A DNA stretch of 64,000 nucleotides from Cyclina sinensis (lineage: Eukaryota; Mollusca; Bivalvia; Venerida; Veneridae). Made by a program: the position numbers and the translations under genes. Location: contig JAAONU010000010.1 of the NCBI GenBank assembly GCA_012932295.1, forward strand, positions 26,719,348-26,783,347. Reading direction: 5' to 3'. Positions 34,069 to 46,040 of the stretch are shown here, piece by piece. Positions within the stretch are counted from its first letter, which is position 1; each line of letters begins with the position of its first letter. The notes beneath the pieces were generated by a model. It saw only the letters and a list, made by a program, of their open reading frames with translations. It was not told where the DNA came from and ran no database searches.

Positions 34069-34504
34069 TGAGGCATAGGTCTGTTTCTGTAATTTTATAA
34101 TTGCTATGATCATACCCATAGTAGGATGGTATTTTTTATGTTAAAAAAAAAACAACTAAAAACTGAAAATAAATCCCGTATTTATGGAAAAAAAATCTTG
34201 AATTTTCTGTTGATTATATACTTTCCCTCCTTTTTGACCTTACGATTCGAAAAAATATCCCCTTTAAGTTTGTGTATTGGCTGAATTTAGAAGAAAGTAG
34301 TCAGGCAAGACACCAGTGAAAATACGGAAAACATGTTTCACTGCAGTGAAAAAACTATTTTTACAGTGAAAATACGGAAAATGAAAATACGATTTTCTTT
34401 CAATATTTCTCAATATTTCATTTATAAGTACATAATAAACTTTAATATTTCATTAGACTTGTTTTACACCAAATAAATACTTGTTTCGCATCCTATCTTT
34501 GGGA
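34069..34504. other. Intergenic
   Basis: Short direct repeats of CAGTGAAAATACGGAAAA occur near 34314, 34370 and 34380. Nothing else was recognised. Confidence 0.4.
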
Positions 34505-34790
34505 CTTTGAATCGTGTTGTCGTTGCTTCGCCCATCGAAACTACAAGAAGACGACGTTAAGACGCGAACATACGATCCGATGTTGCGACAACACGATTCG
34601 AAAATGCGATATGAAAAGCACGCCTTGACATCGTGCTATCGTGCCTTTGCGTCGTTATTTCGCGTCATTGCTATTTAGCCATGAGGGCAAAAGAACGATT
34701 AAACGATGTGAATGAAAGGTGTCCCGCTATCGTAGTTTTGCTCTGGTGCAGTAAAGACGAAAGCATGATAACACGATGCCGGACCGTAAT
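34505..34790. repeat. CpG-dense patch with inverted repeat
   Basis: Unusually many CGA/TCG words for this AT-rich window. GAATCGTGTTGTCG (about 34508-34521) pairs with CGACAACACGATTCG (about 34586-34600). Further TCGTG and CACGAT words continue to 34775. It is probably a dispersed repeat of unknown type, with no coding frame. Confidence 0.55.
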
Positions 34791-34939
34791 TCACACACTA
34801 TAACTATTTTGGTAGACGAACTTACATATCCCTTTTTATAATAACAGTTTTAAATATAATTGTGAAGATCGTAGAGCTTGTCCTACTTTTAAAATATTTT
34901 TTGTTTGGAAAATATCTCATATGACATAACTTCTTTACA

Positions 34940-35195
34940 TTATTGTCTTATTTACAGATCTGGTAAGCAATCAAATGGGTAAACTTGCATAACAAAGCGA
35001 TGTTTTGTGTATTGTCACAAATATCCATAAAGGCGCGTCATATATCCGGTTACATATTTACAAATATATTTCCATATTTGGCAATGCAGACAAACATTAA
35101 GTTTTAAATGTTTTCTAACTATTTTAGGAATTTCCGTGGTTACCTGGGTATTTGAGGTAGAAGATACACGCCAAAAAATGCATTTTGATAATTAT
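34940..35195 (+). repeat. Dispersed repeat F, copy 2
   Basis: Direct-orientation partner of 25960-26225. Confidence 0.65.
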
Positions 35196-35388
35196 TATGA
35201 TGCAGTGGCAGGTAATTCACAAGTTCTAGACATGCATTTCCGCCATATGCTTCTGAAAGTTGTTTTGTAGTCTGCTGTTTCAATAGATGAAATGCATACT
35301 TATAACAATACAAATATTTGTGAAATATGAATAGAAGCATTTGAAACGACGTAAAAATCTACATTTATTTAGTTTTGAGACACCAGTC

Positions 35389-35390
<2 letters not shown>

Positions 35391-35420
<30 letters not shown>
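35391..35420 (+). repeat. A30 homopolymer
   Basis: Thirty consecutive A residues. No retroelement body was recognised upstream, so this may be a processed tail or a simple homopolymer. Confidence 0.9.
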
Positions 35421-35421
<1 letters not shown>

Positions 35422-36164
35422 AATCCCGCCGACATATAGCTAACAAATGCGCGTCGTCTCCAGTAACGTAAGATTGTTTTACTGAAATGCAGTTAGTGCA
35501 ACAACCAGCAATTTTGTATCAGCTGGTGCAATTTAATATGCTTGTTTTCTTTAATGTATCGGTTTTGCAATTTCATGATATGTTCTCACGGCAGACATGC
35601 ATTGTGATCTCGAATGAAGAAACAAGTATATTCCGGTGTTGTTTTTTTGTACTTTGTAAGCTAGAGTAGTGTATAGTTTAAACGTGTTTTTTTTTTCAAA
35701 TATTCAGCCTAATTCATGAGTTATATTAAATTTTGTTCAAGCACCCTCGTTTCAGCTAAATATTATGTTTTAGCATGTTATTAGGTTTCTTATAAACAAC
35801 GTCTTACAAAATAAAATGTTTACAATTGATACAAATAAAATTGGAATGTAAGCGATATAACAGTAATATGTTTTAATGCACATTTCAATTTTTATGTTAA
35901 ACAATATTTACAAAGAGATATTTCATGTCACAGCGTTCTTTTGGCGCTTGTGTTGATTTGTTATAGCTGCAGATTTCATGATCATATTGTACAATAAAGA
36001 CTAAAATTAAATGCATTACCGCACCTAATTTGTCTTCATATGTTTTGCTTTTTTCTTGTTATAAAATTAAAAAAGATATAATTAGGCCTTTAAACGTAGT
36101 ATTTACATAAAACAGGATGGGTTTCTATGAATTCATAAATGGTAGACCTCTTTTAATCATTTAC
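35421..36164. other. Intergenic with a relic of repeat H
   Basis: The segment 35695-35770 (CAAATATTCAGC, then TTATATTAAA) resembles parts of 41340-41420 and 48285-48350. No gene was seen. Confidence 0.4.
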
Positions 36165-37401
36165 TTAAAGCGACTGTTTCACAGATTTTAGCCTCAAAAT
36201 TTAAGACAGTTACTATATTAAATAAAGAACATTCTTTTAGGCTTCTATACACTATGAAAGCTGAAGGACAAAAAATAAAAGCTATTTACTCACAATCAGT
36301 AATACTAAGAGCAGCTATCTCAACCACTGAGAGAAATCGACTTTTTAAACCCAATTTACAAAACGTAAAATATAAACATGGTATCTATCCCGTGACTTAC
36401 GGGGTATATATTTTGTCCGTTCAAAGTGTGTAAAACTTTGTTAAACAAATAGCTTGGCAGATCATTTCAATACAAACCATGTTCTGATAACTTGAAAATA
36501 TAGCATGGGCGTGGCCATGGTATATCAAGACTTCTGACAGTAAAGCAAGAAACATATTCGCACTTTTATGTGCGAGCTGTATTTTGTAATAAGTTTCAAT
36601 CATTTTTATTAAATAGGATTCCTTTTTTTCAACCATCATAAGTGGGGACAGACAGCAGACAGAAACGTTTAAACCGTTAAGGCTGCCAACAACTGTAGCA
36701 GAAAAAGTTTTCCCATTACAGGTAGCAAAACATGCCATATTCATTTTAATGAAATATCAATTGTCCCTCACTTCAGTTATTCACAAAATTAAAAAACAGT
36801 TACATTATCAAATTAAATCATTAAATTCTGTCATAATCCGTCGATACCAAAATCAGGCTTTAAACTAATTGATCATGTTCAACATCCAAAGGATACTTGG
36901 TGCCGCTTCCAATGAAATTGCAGGACAGTTAATGACAACCTACTCAAATCAGTTAGGGTAATGCTGGATTACATCAGATACAAAAATATGCGCGTTCGAT
37001 ATCTTCAAAACACAAAGTTGGAAGAATTTATCAGATTATTGTATAAATGACACAATCGTTTGGTTTCCAAAAGAGAAGATGATATTCACAATATGACAGA
37101 TATATCACAATTATTTTATGTTAATGTTTTTGCGGGTAGCATAAATTATACCATAGTCAGAGAAGACCTCATCTCGTGAGATCACATACAGAAAAATCAT
37201 CTGACTATGGTATAATTTACGCTACCTACAAAAACATCAATATAAATAAATATCTATTATTATCTATGAGTTTCTGTAATCAAAAGATGAGACAGTAACT
37301 TAGTTAAAATAAGGTGTTCAGAATTACAATAAGGATTTCTATATGTATCAATATTTTCTTTTTTATACATCGTCGACCTAACTGTGGGGCGGTTGCTTTA
37401 G
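36165..37401 (-). mobile_element. 441-bp-family TIR element interrupted by about 0.8 kb
   Basis: The left terminus TTAAAGCGACTGTTTCACAG is at 36165 and the right terminus, read inward from 37401, is CTAAAGCAACCGCCCCACAG. In minus orientation the right 140 bp and left 245 bp align to 59641-60081. The hairpin is retained (CGGGGTA 36400-36406 against TATCCCG 36386-36392, 7-nt loop), as is an A-box-like TCTCTCAGTGG (36334-36324). The B box is gone. About 0.8 kb between roughly 36415 and 37262 is foreign to the family and contains the palindrome at 37123-37238. Confidence 0.8.
37123..37238. repeat. Inverted repeat with 38-bp arms
   Basis: Arms 37123-37160 and 37201-37238 are near-perfect reverse complements (the right arm starts CTGACTATGGTATAATTTAC) around a 40-nt loop. 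Weaker pairing extends outward to about 37110 and 37255. It may mark a terminus or a small foldback inside the insertion in the previous element. Confidence 0.9.
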
Positions 37402-38160
37402 AATAACATGACAATTAAGAGTAAATCATTGATAGCTTATGTGAAACCATATAGTGAATATATAGTGATGTTTGGTTTTATAGAAATATTAAATTGAGAA
37501 GATAAAGTATAATGGGAAATGGTAACATGTTTGTTATTATGATTCAGAAGTTTTCTCCACAGGTATTGCCCCCTCCTTTTTTACACTTTCACTTCTGTTG
37601 GTGAAAACAAAGTGCGTATGTGTACTATATGTCAGACAAATTAAAAAAAGCAAGTCCCTTACGACCTAAAAACTTACAGTCTGAATAGAGAAGTGTAAAT
37701 CCATCGGACTCTCATTTTTCAAGTTTTGGACCAAGCACGAAATCATAAATCCAGTATGACCTTGATGTTTTACTCAGATACGAGAAAAGATACATCATGT
37801 CTAAATAAATGTCCTGAAGAAATATACCTTTTATTGTAACATAGAATACTCTGTTACTTGTGTTGATGAAATGATTCAATTGAACGTGAATTAAAACGAA
37901 TAGGAGCAGTTGCATTGTAAACGGATATCTTTCCCAAATTAATATAAATGTGTCCATATTAAAAAAAAAGATCTTAACTGTCGTTTACCTGTCTTTTCTT
38001 TTTAAAGTGAAATTTATGAATTTAGTTATCGTAAAGCATGGTTTAGACTGAGCTGTATTACTATATTCACTCGTCAGAGATTCGTAAGAAGTGCATTTTA
38101 TTCCAGCGTAGATTCGTACACAAAATGTAAACAGTAGCAATAAATGCCATATGACGGTTT
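37402..38160. other. Intergenic
   Basis: AT-rich sequence. Short minus-strand open frames (62-82 codons) have no domain. Confidence 0.45.
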
Positions 38161-38164
38161 TCAA

Positions 38165-39320
38165 AGCGAGCATTAGACGATAGCGTGATATTGTACATTA
38201 CCCACTTCTATTTTGTAAAACCCGAAAAAGAGAAAAAAGCGCTTCAAGGAAGCCACGTGTTTCACCCAAAGCTATAGCCTTTAGCGCAATAAAGATGAAG
38301 TAATGTAGATCAAGATAAAATATCAAGGACGCTACTTGTTTCAACCCGATGATTTCATGAATATTCAAATACTGTGAAATCATTTAAATTCGAGGGCATA
38401 AAATTTCGTGGTTTGCCGACAGAAGGCAATTTCGTGGGGTCGTAAATTCGTGGAATTCTATTGCCAGGTAAAAAAATACGGGGCCGAAAATTCGTTGATT
38501 TCAACATTCGGCAATATCCGGCATTTGACCAAACAACCGAAGATTCGTTACTATGGTAACTAACCTATCGATCGGTCTTCTCAATTAACAAGTGTCAAGT
38601 GTCAATTATACTTTATAATAGGTTGCGCATCTTTTTCATTGTTAAAATTTAAGGTGTGTTAAAACGGTCTTTATGATTTTTTTAAGCTGTGAAAAACGTC
38701 AGCCTTCCGTCTTTGATAATGCAACCTAAATTAGCGCCAATTAACCTTTTTGTTTGCAGCATTGTAATTAGTACAACAAAATACAGTAGTCAAATTAGTA
38801 TTCTAAGTAATAAGTTCCAAAGTAATAATAGTTTACTCAATATCAGTAAAAATAAACATTTCATTCAGGGACCGTATAACTGCAAATAGCATCCGCAGTA
38901 TAGTGCGGTTTGACAGACACGTGACGCTACGTCACTACAATTTCTACTTTCAGTTTGGATGCACTAAGTAAACAAACAAAATACGGGTACACACCTGAAA
39001 AAAAATCATCTATCGGTTTAGTATCCGATTCATATCTATGTCTATCGTTGATTCATTGAATGAAGTACAAAAAAGGCTGCGGTTAAGCACTAAACTTGTC
39101 TACGGACGATGTACCAACTACGAACCATGTCTCACACCTTTTCTGGTGCTGCTGACTGATTGGGCATACTTTACATTATCTTTGGCACAATTTCTTCGTC
39201 GGGACTTGATTTCGTGGGTTACCTGAACCACGAAATCCACGAAAATTAATCCCCCACGAATATTAATGATTTCACAGTAGGACAAAAAGAGTTAATGTTG
39301 ATCATATGTGCATGACATTA
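38165..39320 (+). repeat. Dispersed repeat E, copy 1, split by a TIR element
   Basis: The part 38165-38371 (AACCCGAAAAAG, GGAAGCCACGTGTTTCA, ATGTAGATCAA) and the part from 39280 (GGACAAAAAGAG) match the uninterrupted copy at 43120-43320. Together they give the pre-insertion sequence. Confidence 0.85.
38374..39277. mobile_element. 904-bp non-autonomous DNA transposon with TIRs
   Basis: The left end CTGTGAAATCATTTAAATTC and the right end read inward, CTGTGAAATCATTAATATTC, are inverted repeats, followed on both sides by TTCGTGG-rich subterminal sequence. TA flanks both ends (38372-38373, 39278-39279). The uninterrupted copy at 43285-43300 shows the empty site. The longest internal frame is 66 codons, so there is no transposase and it must be mobilised in trans. 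Confidence 0.9.
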
Positions 39321-39479
39321 TATAGGCATTTAGACAAGTTTTCACTCGGAATAAATGGATATCCACACAAAATGATACTATCTGTATAAACACTACTAAA
39401 ACAGCATTACGATTCCGTTCTGTTCTAAGTAATTTTGAACGACACCTTGCAACTGGGTAAATATTCACACGATTTACAC

Positions 39480-40012
39480 GATGTTATAGATAATATAGTT
39501 ATGGTTCCTGTGCACTATTCCTGAATGAGGTTTATATACCTCTGACGTTTCATGTCAAGATGTTGAAATTGTTCATATTGATACCTTTGATTATTCAAGT
39601 TAATTAACAATTTTGACAAAAAGTGTCAGTTTAAAAAGGACACAACTCCAAGCATATAGCTTTCAGAATAATGCCCTTTGTGTTACAACTGTCCCTTGTC
39701 ACGATAAGCATGCATTCAAAGTTTCATATTGATAATTTTCATAGTTTTGAAATCATGAAACTTAATAAGCAATTTTGACCAAAATTGAAGTTAAAAAGGG
39801 ACATAACTCCAAAACTATAGCTTTCGTAATAATGCCCCTTGTTTTACAAATGCCTGTTATCAGGGTAAGCAAGCATTCAAAGATTCATATTGACACCTTT
39901 TAAAATGTTTGAGTAATGGGCTACATTAAAGTTTTTGCATGACGACGACAACGATGACGACACTGGAATCATAACAGCTCGACATTTTCTTCGAAACAGA
40001 CGAGTTAAAAAA
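39480..40012 (+). repeat. Dispersed repeat with two internal units and a hairpin tail
   Basis: Two tandem diverged units of about 165 bp carry AAAAAGGGACATAACTCCAA-type sequence and CATTCAAAGTTTCATATTGA. They are followed by a GACGACGAC-like run at about 39940-39962 and a terminal hairpin-like segment (AGCTCGACATTTTCTTCGAA, then CGAG). I recall this tail as common in molluscan DNA. The type is unknown. Confidence 0.6.
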
Positions 40013-41009
40013 CACTGAACTGGCCTCTGATAAACTAAATTTATCTTCCATTACTCAATCACTATAAGATAACATCTTTTTGCATTTAAGTTTCGTTCAT
40101 TTTTATTGGCTTATACAAACGTATGGTGGCTAAAATTTGCCATTGCGTTCTGACATGTATAAAAAGTCGTCGTATTATCGTTGCAATGGAAATTGAAATG
40201 AACGCCTCTGATTTACAGCTTCTATAGAATTCGAAATAATTTTTTCAGTATTCCTTTGTATACAATGTGAAGAATGATATCATTGTTTACTGTTGTTTTT
40301 TACTCCTAACATTATCTTTTATAAAGTCTGACAAGCCTATCAGAACAGGTAAAAACAAAAACCCAGCTCTTCACTAGCCAAAGTTTCTAAAGACAGAGAT
40401 CAAAAATAGATAAATATATCATCCAAACAATTGATATCGGTATTTCAGTAATGTAGCAACCACCTTTTTCTTTTACAAGTTACTTCCTGGTTATTTACCT
40501 TGAACAACGCCTGTCTTTCTATCAATTATAACAACATGATCAAGAAAGAAGATATGTTACCAAATCACCGGACATTGTCATTTAAGAAACAGGTAAAATA
40601 TTAGCGGTAGTTGTGTTCATTACGAACAAATTCGACTTTTGAACACGATATAGTATAAACTGTAGTTACAACAACAGACAAAATAATAATATTCGTAGTC
40701 TTTTCATGCAAGTTAGTGATCATTTCATTATTGTCCAAAGAAGCAGACTGAAGTAGTTACTGCAAGGTCACTGATCTTTCTTTAATTATGTCTTTTGGTA
40801 ATCTAATTTAATTTGAGATTTGAGTCTGATATACAGATATAACGTATAATTTGTGATCTGTTGAAGAAAAATCTACAAATTAAGCTGATAATTTAATAAG
40901 ATGGCTAAAGAGGTCTTCAATTTGCGGTCGACTTCATCTAAGAAGAAGACATCCGACCTGTGATTCCACGTAAACACAACCCTTTGTGAGTATTTATTTG
41001 TGTTTTCCT
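40013..41009. other. Intergenic
   Basis: AT-rich sequence with no recognised content. Confidence 0.45.
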
Positions 41010-41460
41010 TTTTCTTTTACCATTAGTCTTTCGTCCACTACAGACCCAGAACCATATACAATTTTGAAGGTTGTTCATAACTTCTCATCGGACAGTTCTT
41101 ATTCTTGCCCGTTTTATATAACATGTCTTAGATCATGATAAAAAAGTTTTAACCAGGACTATAAAGTCTGATATTTCTTTAACATACGCTATTTATTTCT
41201 CATTCTATGGCTATATTTTCTAAATTTTAAAATACCTGTTCGTTTGTATGGTTCCCTGAATGAATTATTGGGATAGTTATTGTACTTCCCAGATATAATA
41301 TTTCTACGCTATTTAAGAAGAAATGTGTAGAATTTTAGCCAGGTCACTGCAAATAGTCAGCCCAACTTGTGGTTTATAAATATTGCTCAAGAACGCTCAT
41401 ATCAGCTTAATGTGAACATAACTATAGGTTATTAAAAATAACGTCTTAAAAAAAGAAGAA
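41010..41460 (+). repeat. Dispersed repeat H, copy 1
   Basis: Aligns with 44735-45400 in direct orientation, clearest around TTCTTATTCTTGCCCGTTT and TTAGAT(C/A)ATGATAAAAA. The downstream part (about 41335-41430) is shared more weakly with 45290-45370. Confidence 0.65.
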
Positions 41461-42782
41461 AACAAACCAAAGCGTTTAAGAAAATGTACTAGATATAACT
41501 TCCCAGATATCTAATTTCAAAAATTTTAACTATCTAGTTTTCAAAAACCTAATGGTAAAACTCTTTGATATCTTACTTAAATCTTCAGAAATAAAGCAAA
41601 GCTAACTTATATGAAACCATATGAAATCCAGTAGCTCGCATAAAAAAACAAACTACAACAGATACTAATTTGTTGATCTAAATTGCATACTCAAAGGAAA
41701 GAAAAGAACTAACAGACGGATTCGAGGTACAAGTATGATAGAGACCACAAATACATTAGATAGATGTTGTACTGCAATATCTTGAGCATTTATAAACATT
41801 TTACATGTGCAACCATAATGAATTAGTAACATATTATACAATTTTATTAAAGGCTCATAAAATGTATTCCTTCGACTATATACTGAATACCAGTTAACAA
41901 CATCAGACGCCAAGGTGCATGATTATGTGAACGTTACTTTATGGCGTCACTACAGACAACAGATACGCACAGTTTTCAAATACCATGTTAAAATGTGTCA
42001 CCTTAACACAAAATTAAAATGATGTAGTAAAGTGAATGCACGGCAAATGTTTCCGGACGATTCGTTTGTAAATGGCAAAGACGATTTGCTGAAGGAAGCA
42101 ATACCATTGCAGAAGATGAAGGCTGTGGCAGAAAACTGTCGGTAACGCTTTCGTCATGTGAATCTAGGATATAGGATATTAACCTTTTCCTCTTTTTTTT
42201 TCTTAAAATAAGTGTATAAAATGATAAATAAGTAAGAAAGGTACACTACTACTAATAATATTAATAATAATAATCATCATCAATTTATACACAAAAATGC
42301 AGAAAACATTAATTTTGTAGTTAAACTTTATTTTATCAGAACCCCCACCAACAAAACCTGGTATCACTGGCATCCAAGTCTGAGGTATTCGCAATATTAT
42401 TCTCACTTGGTGCCTATTGAAATTGCCATATTTCACCGAAACAAGTTGTACTTAGAAGGGCAGCAATTCTGTTCAGTCGAAGAATTAAAACACACAATTC
42501 AGTACATCATCGCACAGTACGATCAAGAATGTTACAGGGGTGTATCTTAGCAGTGACTGATCCGTCATAGAATAATTCAATAAAAGGGGATTGCTTTTAA
42601 GAGAAACAGATCAGGTACGTTGAAGCGGGTAATGTCACGACTTAAAGCTCGCTATTTAGACTAATAGACCTGCCTCAGGATTTTATATATTGTGTTTTAA
42701 AATAACGGTAAATATTTTTGTTTAAATAAAATATCTAAGAAAATTTCACAGCATGTGAGAAAATATGAAATAACGTGTAAGG
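41461..42782. other. Intergenic
   Basis: AT-rich sequence. Frames at 41665-41913 and 42203-42436 (minus) lack domains. Confidence 0.45.
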
Positions 42783-43114
42783 TTTATGATAAGTAATATC
42801 AATTTACCCAGTCCGAGATTTATATGATCTAGTATTTTAAATGTTGCTTTATGATAAGTAATATCAATTTACCCAGTCCGAGATTTATATGATCTAGTAT
42901 TTTAAATGTTGCTTTATGATAAGTAATATCAATTTATCCAGTCCGAGATTTATATGATCTAGTATTTTAAATGTTGCTTTATGATAAGTAATATCAATTT
43001 ACCCAGTCCGAGATTTATATGATCTAGTATTTTAAATGTTGCTTTATGATAAGTAATATCAATTTACCCAGTCCGAGATTTATATGATCTAGTATTTTAA
43101 ATGTTGCTTTATTG
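42783..43114 (+). repeat. 65-bp tandem repeat, five units
   Basis: Five almost identical 65-bp units starting TTTATGATAAGTAATATCAA at 42783, 42848, 42913, 42978 and 43043. There is a single C/T variant in the third. The high identity implies recent expansion. Confidence 0.95.
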
Positions 43115-43119
43115 TAAGT

Positions 43120-43320
43120 TCAACAAAAGATGCAATAGCGTGATATGATACATAAACTTCCTCATTTCAAAAAAAACCCGAAAAAGAAAACAACCGCTTC
43201 TAGGAAGCCACGTGTTTCAACTTTAATGTAGATCAAGGTAATATATCGTGTGACGTAAGCTGTTTCAAAACCCTGACTCAATGCTTATTCAAATTGGACA
43301 AAAAAAGAGACTGAATACTA
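43120..43320 (+). repeat. Dispersed repeat E, copy 2 (empty site)
   Basis: Matches 38165-38371 continuing directly into the sequence after 39279, so it lacks the 904-bp TIR element. The junction reads TATTCAAATTGGACAAAA. Confidence 0.85.
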
Positions 43321-44734
43321 AAGTCACACAGTTGGACAAAAGGAAAATATATATGTTGAGTTTTTACCACTGATATTTATTCTATTATATCTTTAATAAT
43401 TGAGATAAATAATATTATATTATGTTTGTCTTTATGCAGACGTTAAAGCCGTTTCGTAGTCGTGAAAATATTATTTTTATCAGTTTGTAGTGTCAAATAT
43501 TATTTACAGAAAGATAAATAATATCTTATTATTATCTTTAATGATAAAGATTATTAAAGATTATCTTAATACCATATATACGCTTCCCACTGTCCTGGAT
43601 TTATTGTTGAAACTTGAACATTTTGACCGGACCAGACAACAATTGAGACCAGTCCTCTTCTTCACAGAAGTCTCGACATTGCTTAAAATATATGACTAGA
43701 CATGTTAGGCTATGGTGAAAAACCAAATTAGATGATTCATTCAGCTTATCATGACAAATACGGCGGGAGCTAGGTGATCGTATAGGGCGGCATAAGCTGC
43801 TGACACCGTATATATCTTATGCAGAATCCAATTTACACGTGAACTGTATTCGTGATCATAAGACAATGTTTTCGTAAAAAAAATGTATATTTTTATACAC
43901 TATTTAAATAACATTTTATGTATCAGACAGATTAACAGTTTTATCAATTCTAAACTAAAAAATAGGAAGTGTTATTAAGCTGTTTAACAATAAAGCGAAG
44001 TTGTATTGGAAAGGTTGTTGATTGGTTTAGCTGTTGACAAAAAACATACATTTCCATTTACCGATATATGAAAACATTTTTTGTTTCGGTTTGTTTACTT
44101 TGATTTCATTGTAGATTATATTTAGATACAACTTGTTCTAAAGTATTTCTGTTTCGTGACTCTATTCATGGCCAACCTATACAATGTTAAAAGAGCTTTG
44201 TCTTATCTAAGATCGGTGCATTTCAGAGTTGAATACAAACTGTTGCGTTAATCTCTACCATCACATCATAACATGTCTTCATATTGTTTCGAAGTTGTCA
44301 ACAACTAGTTTCGTAATAAATGTTTCGAAGAAAGATATACATCAGTATACTTAAGACATATCTATTCCCGGTATCTCTGAAATAACAAAACAGTAGATAT
44401 GACAAACAGTGGTATTTTACAATGAATAGCAAAATATTCGCAAAGTATTATCGTTTTAAGCGTTTAAAAAAATATCATTAAATAATAGTCATTGCAATAT
44501 ACACTGTTTGAAATATAACTTTATAGCAATTTATCGACTAAATAAACCTTGTTTATGAATTGCCTAATATTTGCGGCTTTAGATTATAAATAATTAAGCA
44601 TATTTTGCATTAATGACAATAAAAGTAAATAGAATTATTCGGCTAGCATTTTGGTCATTTGTCTTTATTCCTTTGACAGTATTATTTATGCTAGGACATA
44701 CCTCAGTATGTTACGACATGAGGTAATGGATTTT
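43321..44734. other. Intergenic
   Basis: AT-rich sequence with no recognised content. Confidence 0.45.
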
Positions 44735-45400
44735 TTTTCCTTTTTTCTTTTAGCATAATTGTTTGGTTCATCAAAACCCCATAACCCTATACAATTTAGA
44801 ATGTTGTTCAGATCTTCTCTTCTCTGATTGTTCTTATTCTTGCCCGTTTATATAGCACTGCTTAGATAATGATAAAAACTATTAATTGTGAGTACCAATT
44901 CTGTACCATGATCGATCAAAAAATATTTGTTAGTGCTCCGTTATAACTTTGCTCCATTACGCCTTGATATAGCGCGTCAAAATGTGACCCAATACTTGAT
45001 ACAAAATCTTTTTCGAGTATTTATAGCATTATAAGAATTGCAACAATACAGTAAAAGACACTTCAGTAATTTTATCTCAGTTGATATAACAAAACAAAAT
45101 ACATATTTCTTTTCTTTTTTATCGGTCTTGTGACTTTACCATAGGAGGCTTAATATTAAGGTAACTTTTGTAACTGCTGATACACAATTTAGATACTTTT
45201 TAGTTTAATATATACATGTATTGTACATATGAAATTGAATTTTTCAACATATTGTAAAATGAAGAAGTATATAATTAAAACTAGGTCTTTGCAAATTTTC
45301 ATCCCAAATTGTGAATAATATTAAATACTATTTAATGACCCTCATATCAACTAAACTTTAATTTGATACTTAGCCTCTGAAAAATACAGTGAATACAAAG
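44735..45400 (+). repeat. Dispersed repeat H, copy 2
   Basis: Partner of 41010-41460. Similarity is strong at about 44800-44890 and weak afterwards. Confidence 0.6.
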
Positions 45401-46040
45401 TATATAAGAGAATGCATTTATTATAACAAAACTATGTTTTATATTTTTACGCATTCTTTGGCTCTCATCAGACTAAGAAACAAAATCTTTATGTAAAGGT
45501 ATGTAATTAAAAGGCCCAAAGACTGAAACTTGGTCTAGTAGATATTCTGAGACCTATTTTTGAACATAGACATTTAGTTGTTTCGTGTGATATTGTTCCT
45601 CATTATTTCCTTACATGGCCCAAATTTTAAATCAAATTAAAACAAGTAAAACCGTGTGCATGACAGGTTAAAAAATACATAAGGAACTGACAGGCTATTG
45701 TGACCGTGAGTTAAATTTTCCATGCATGAAGGTTTGGACCAAAGATAAAATTTAAAAAATCCAAGGTGAACTTGATCTTCACCCGAGAAGTCCAGGTCAG
45801 GTGAAGAATAGAGCTGCTAACCTTTTCTTAAGTGTAAGCAGACGATTAGAAATACAGCTACTTTTGATTTTTTGTGTGTTTAAATATGTTAAAAGTTCAT
45901 AATACATTGGACGTATAAAAAATCTTATTTTAATTCTTATTTGTAAACTTAGGTAAATAACGGTAACAACCTTGAAGCCACTTCGTTAATTTACTCTGCT
46001 TTTATGACAACCCTGAAATGGCGAAAACAGCTGCAATCTA
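45401..46040. other. Intergenic
   Basis: AT-rich sequence with no recognised content. Confidence 0.45.

Noticed and set aside
36421..36744. 107-codon minus-strand frame
   Set aside because: Inside the foreign segment interrupting a TIR element; no domain or splice signal found.
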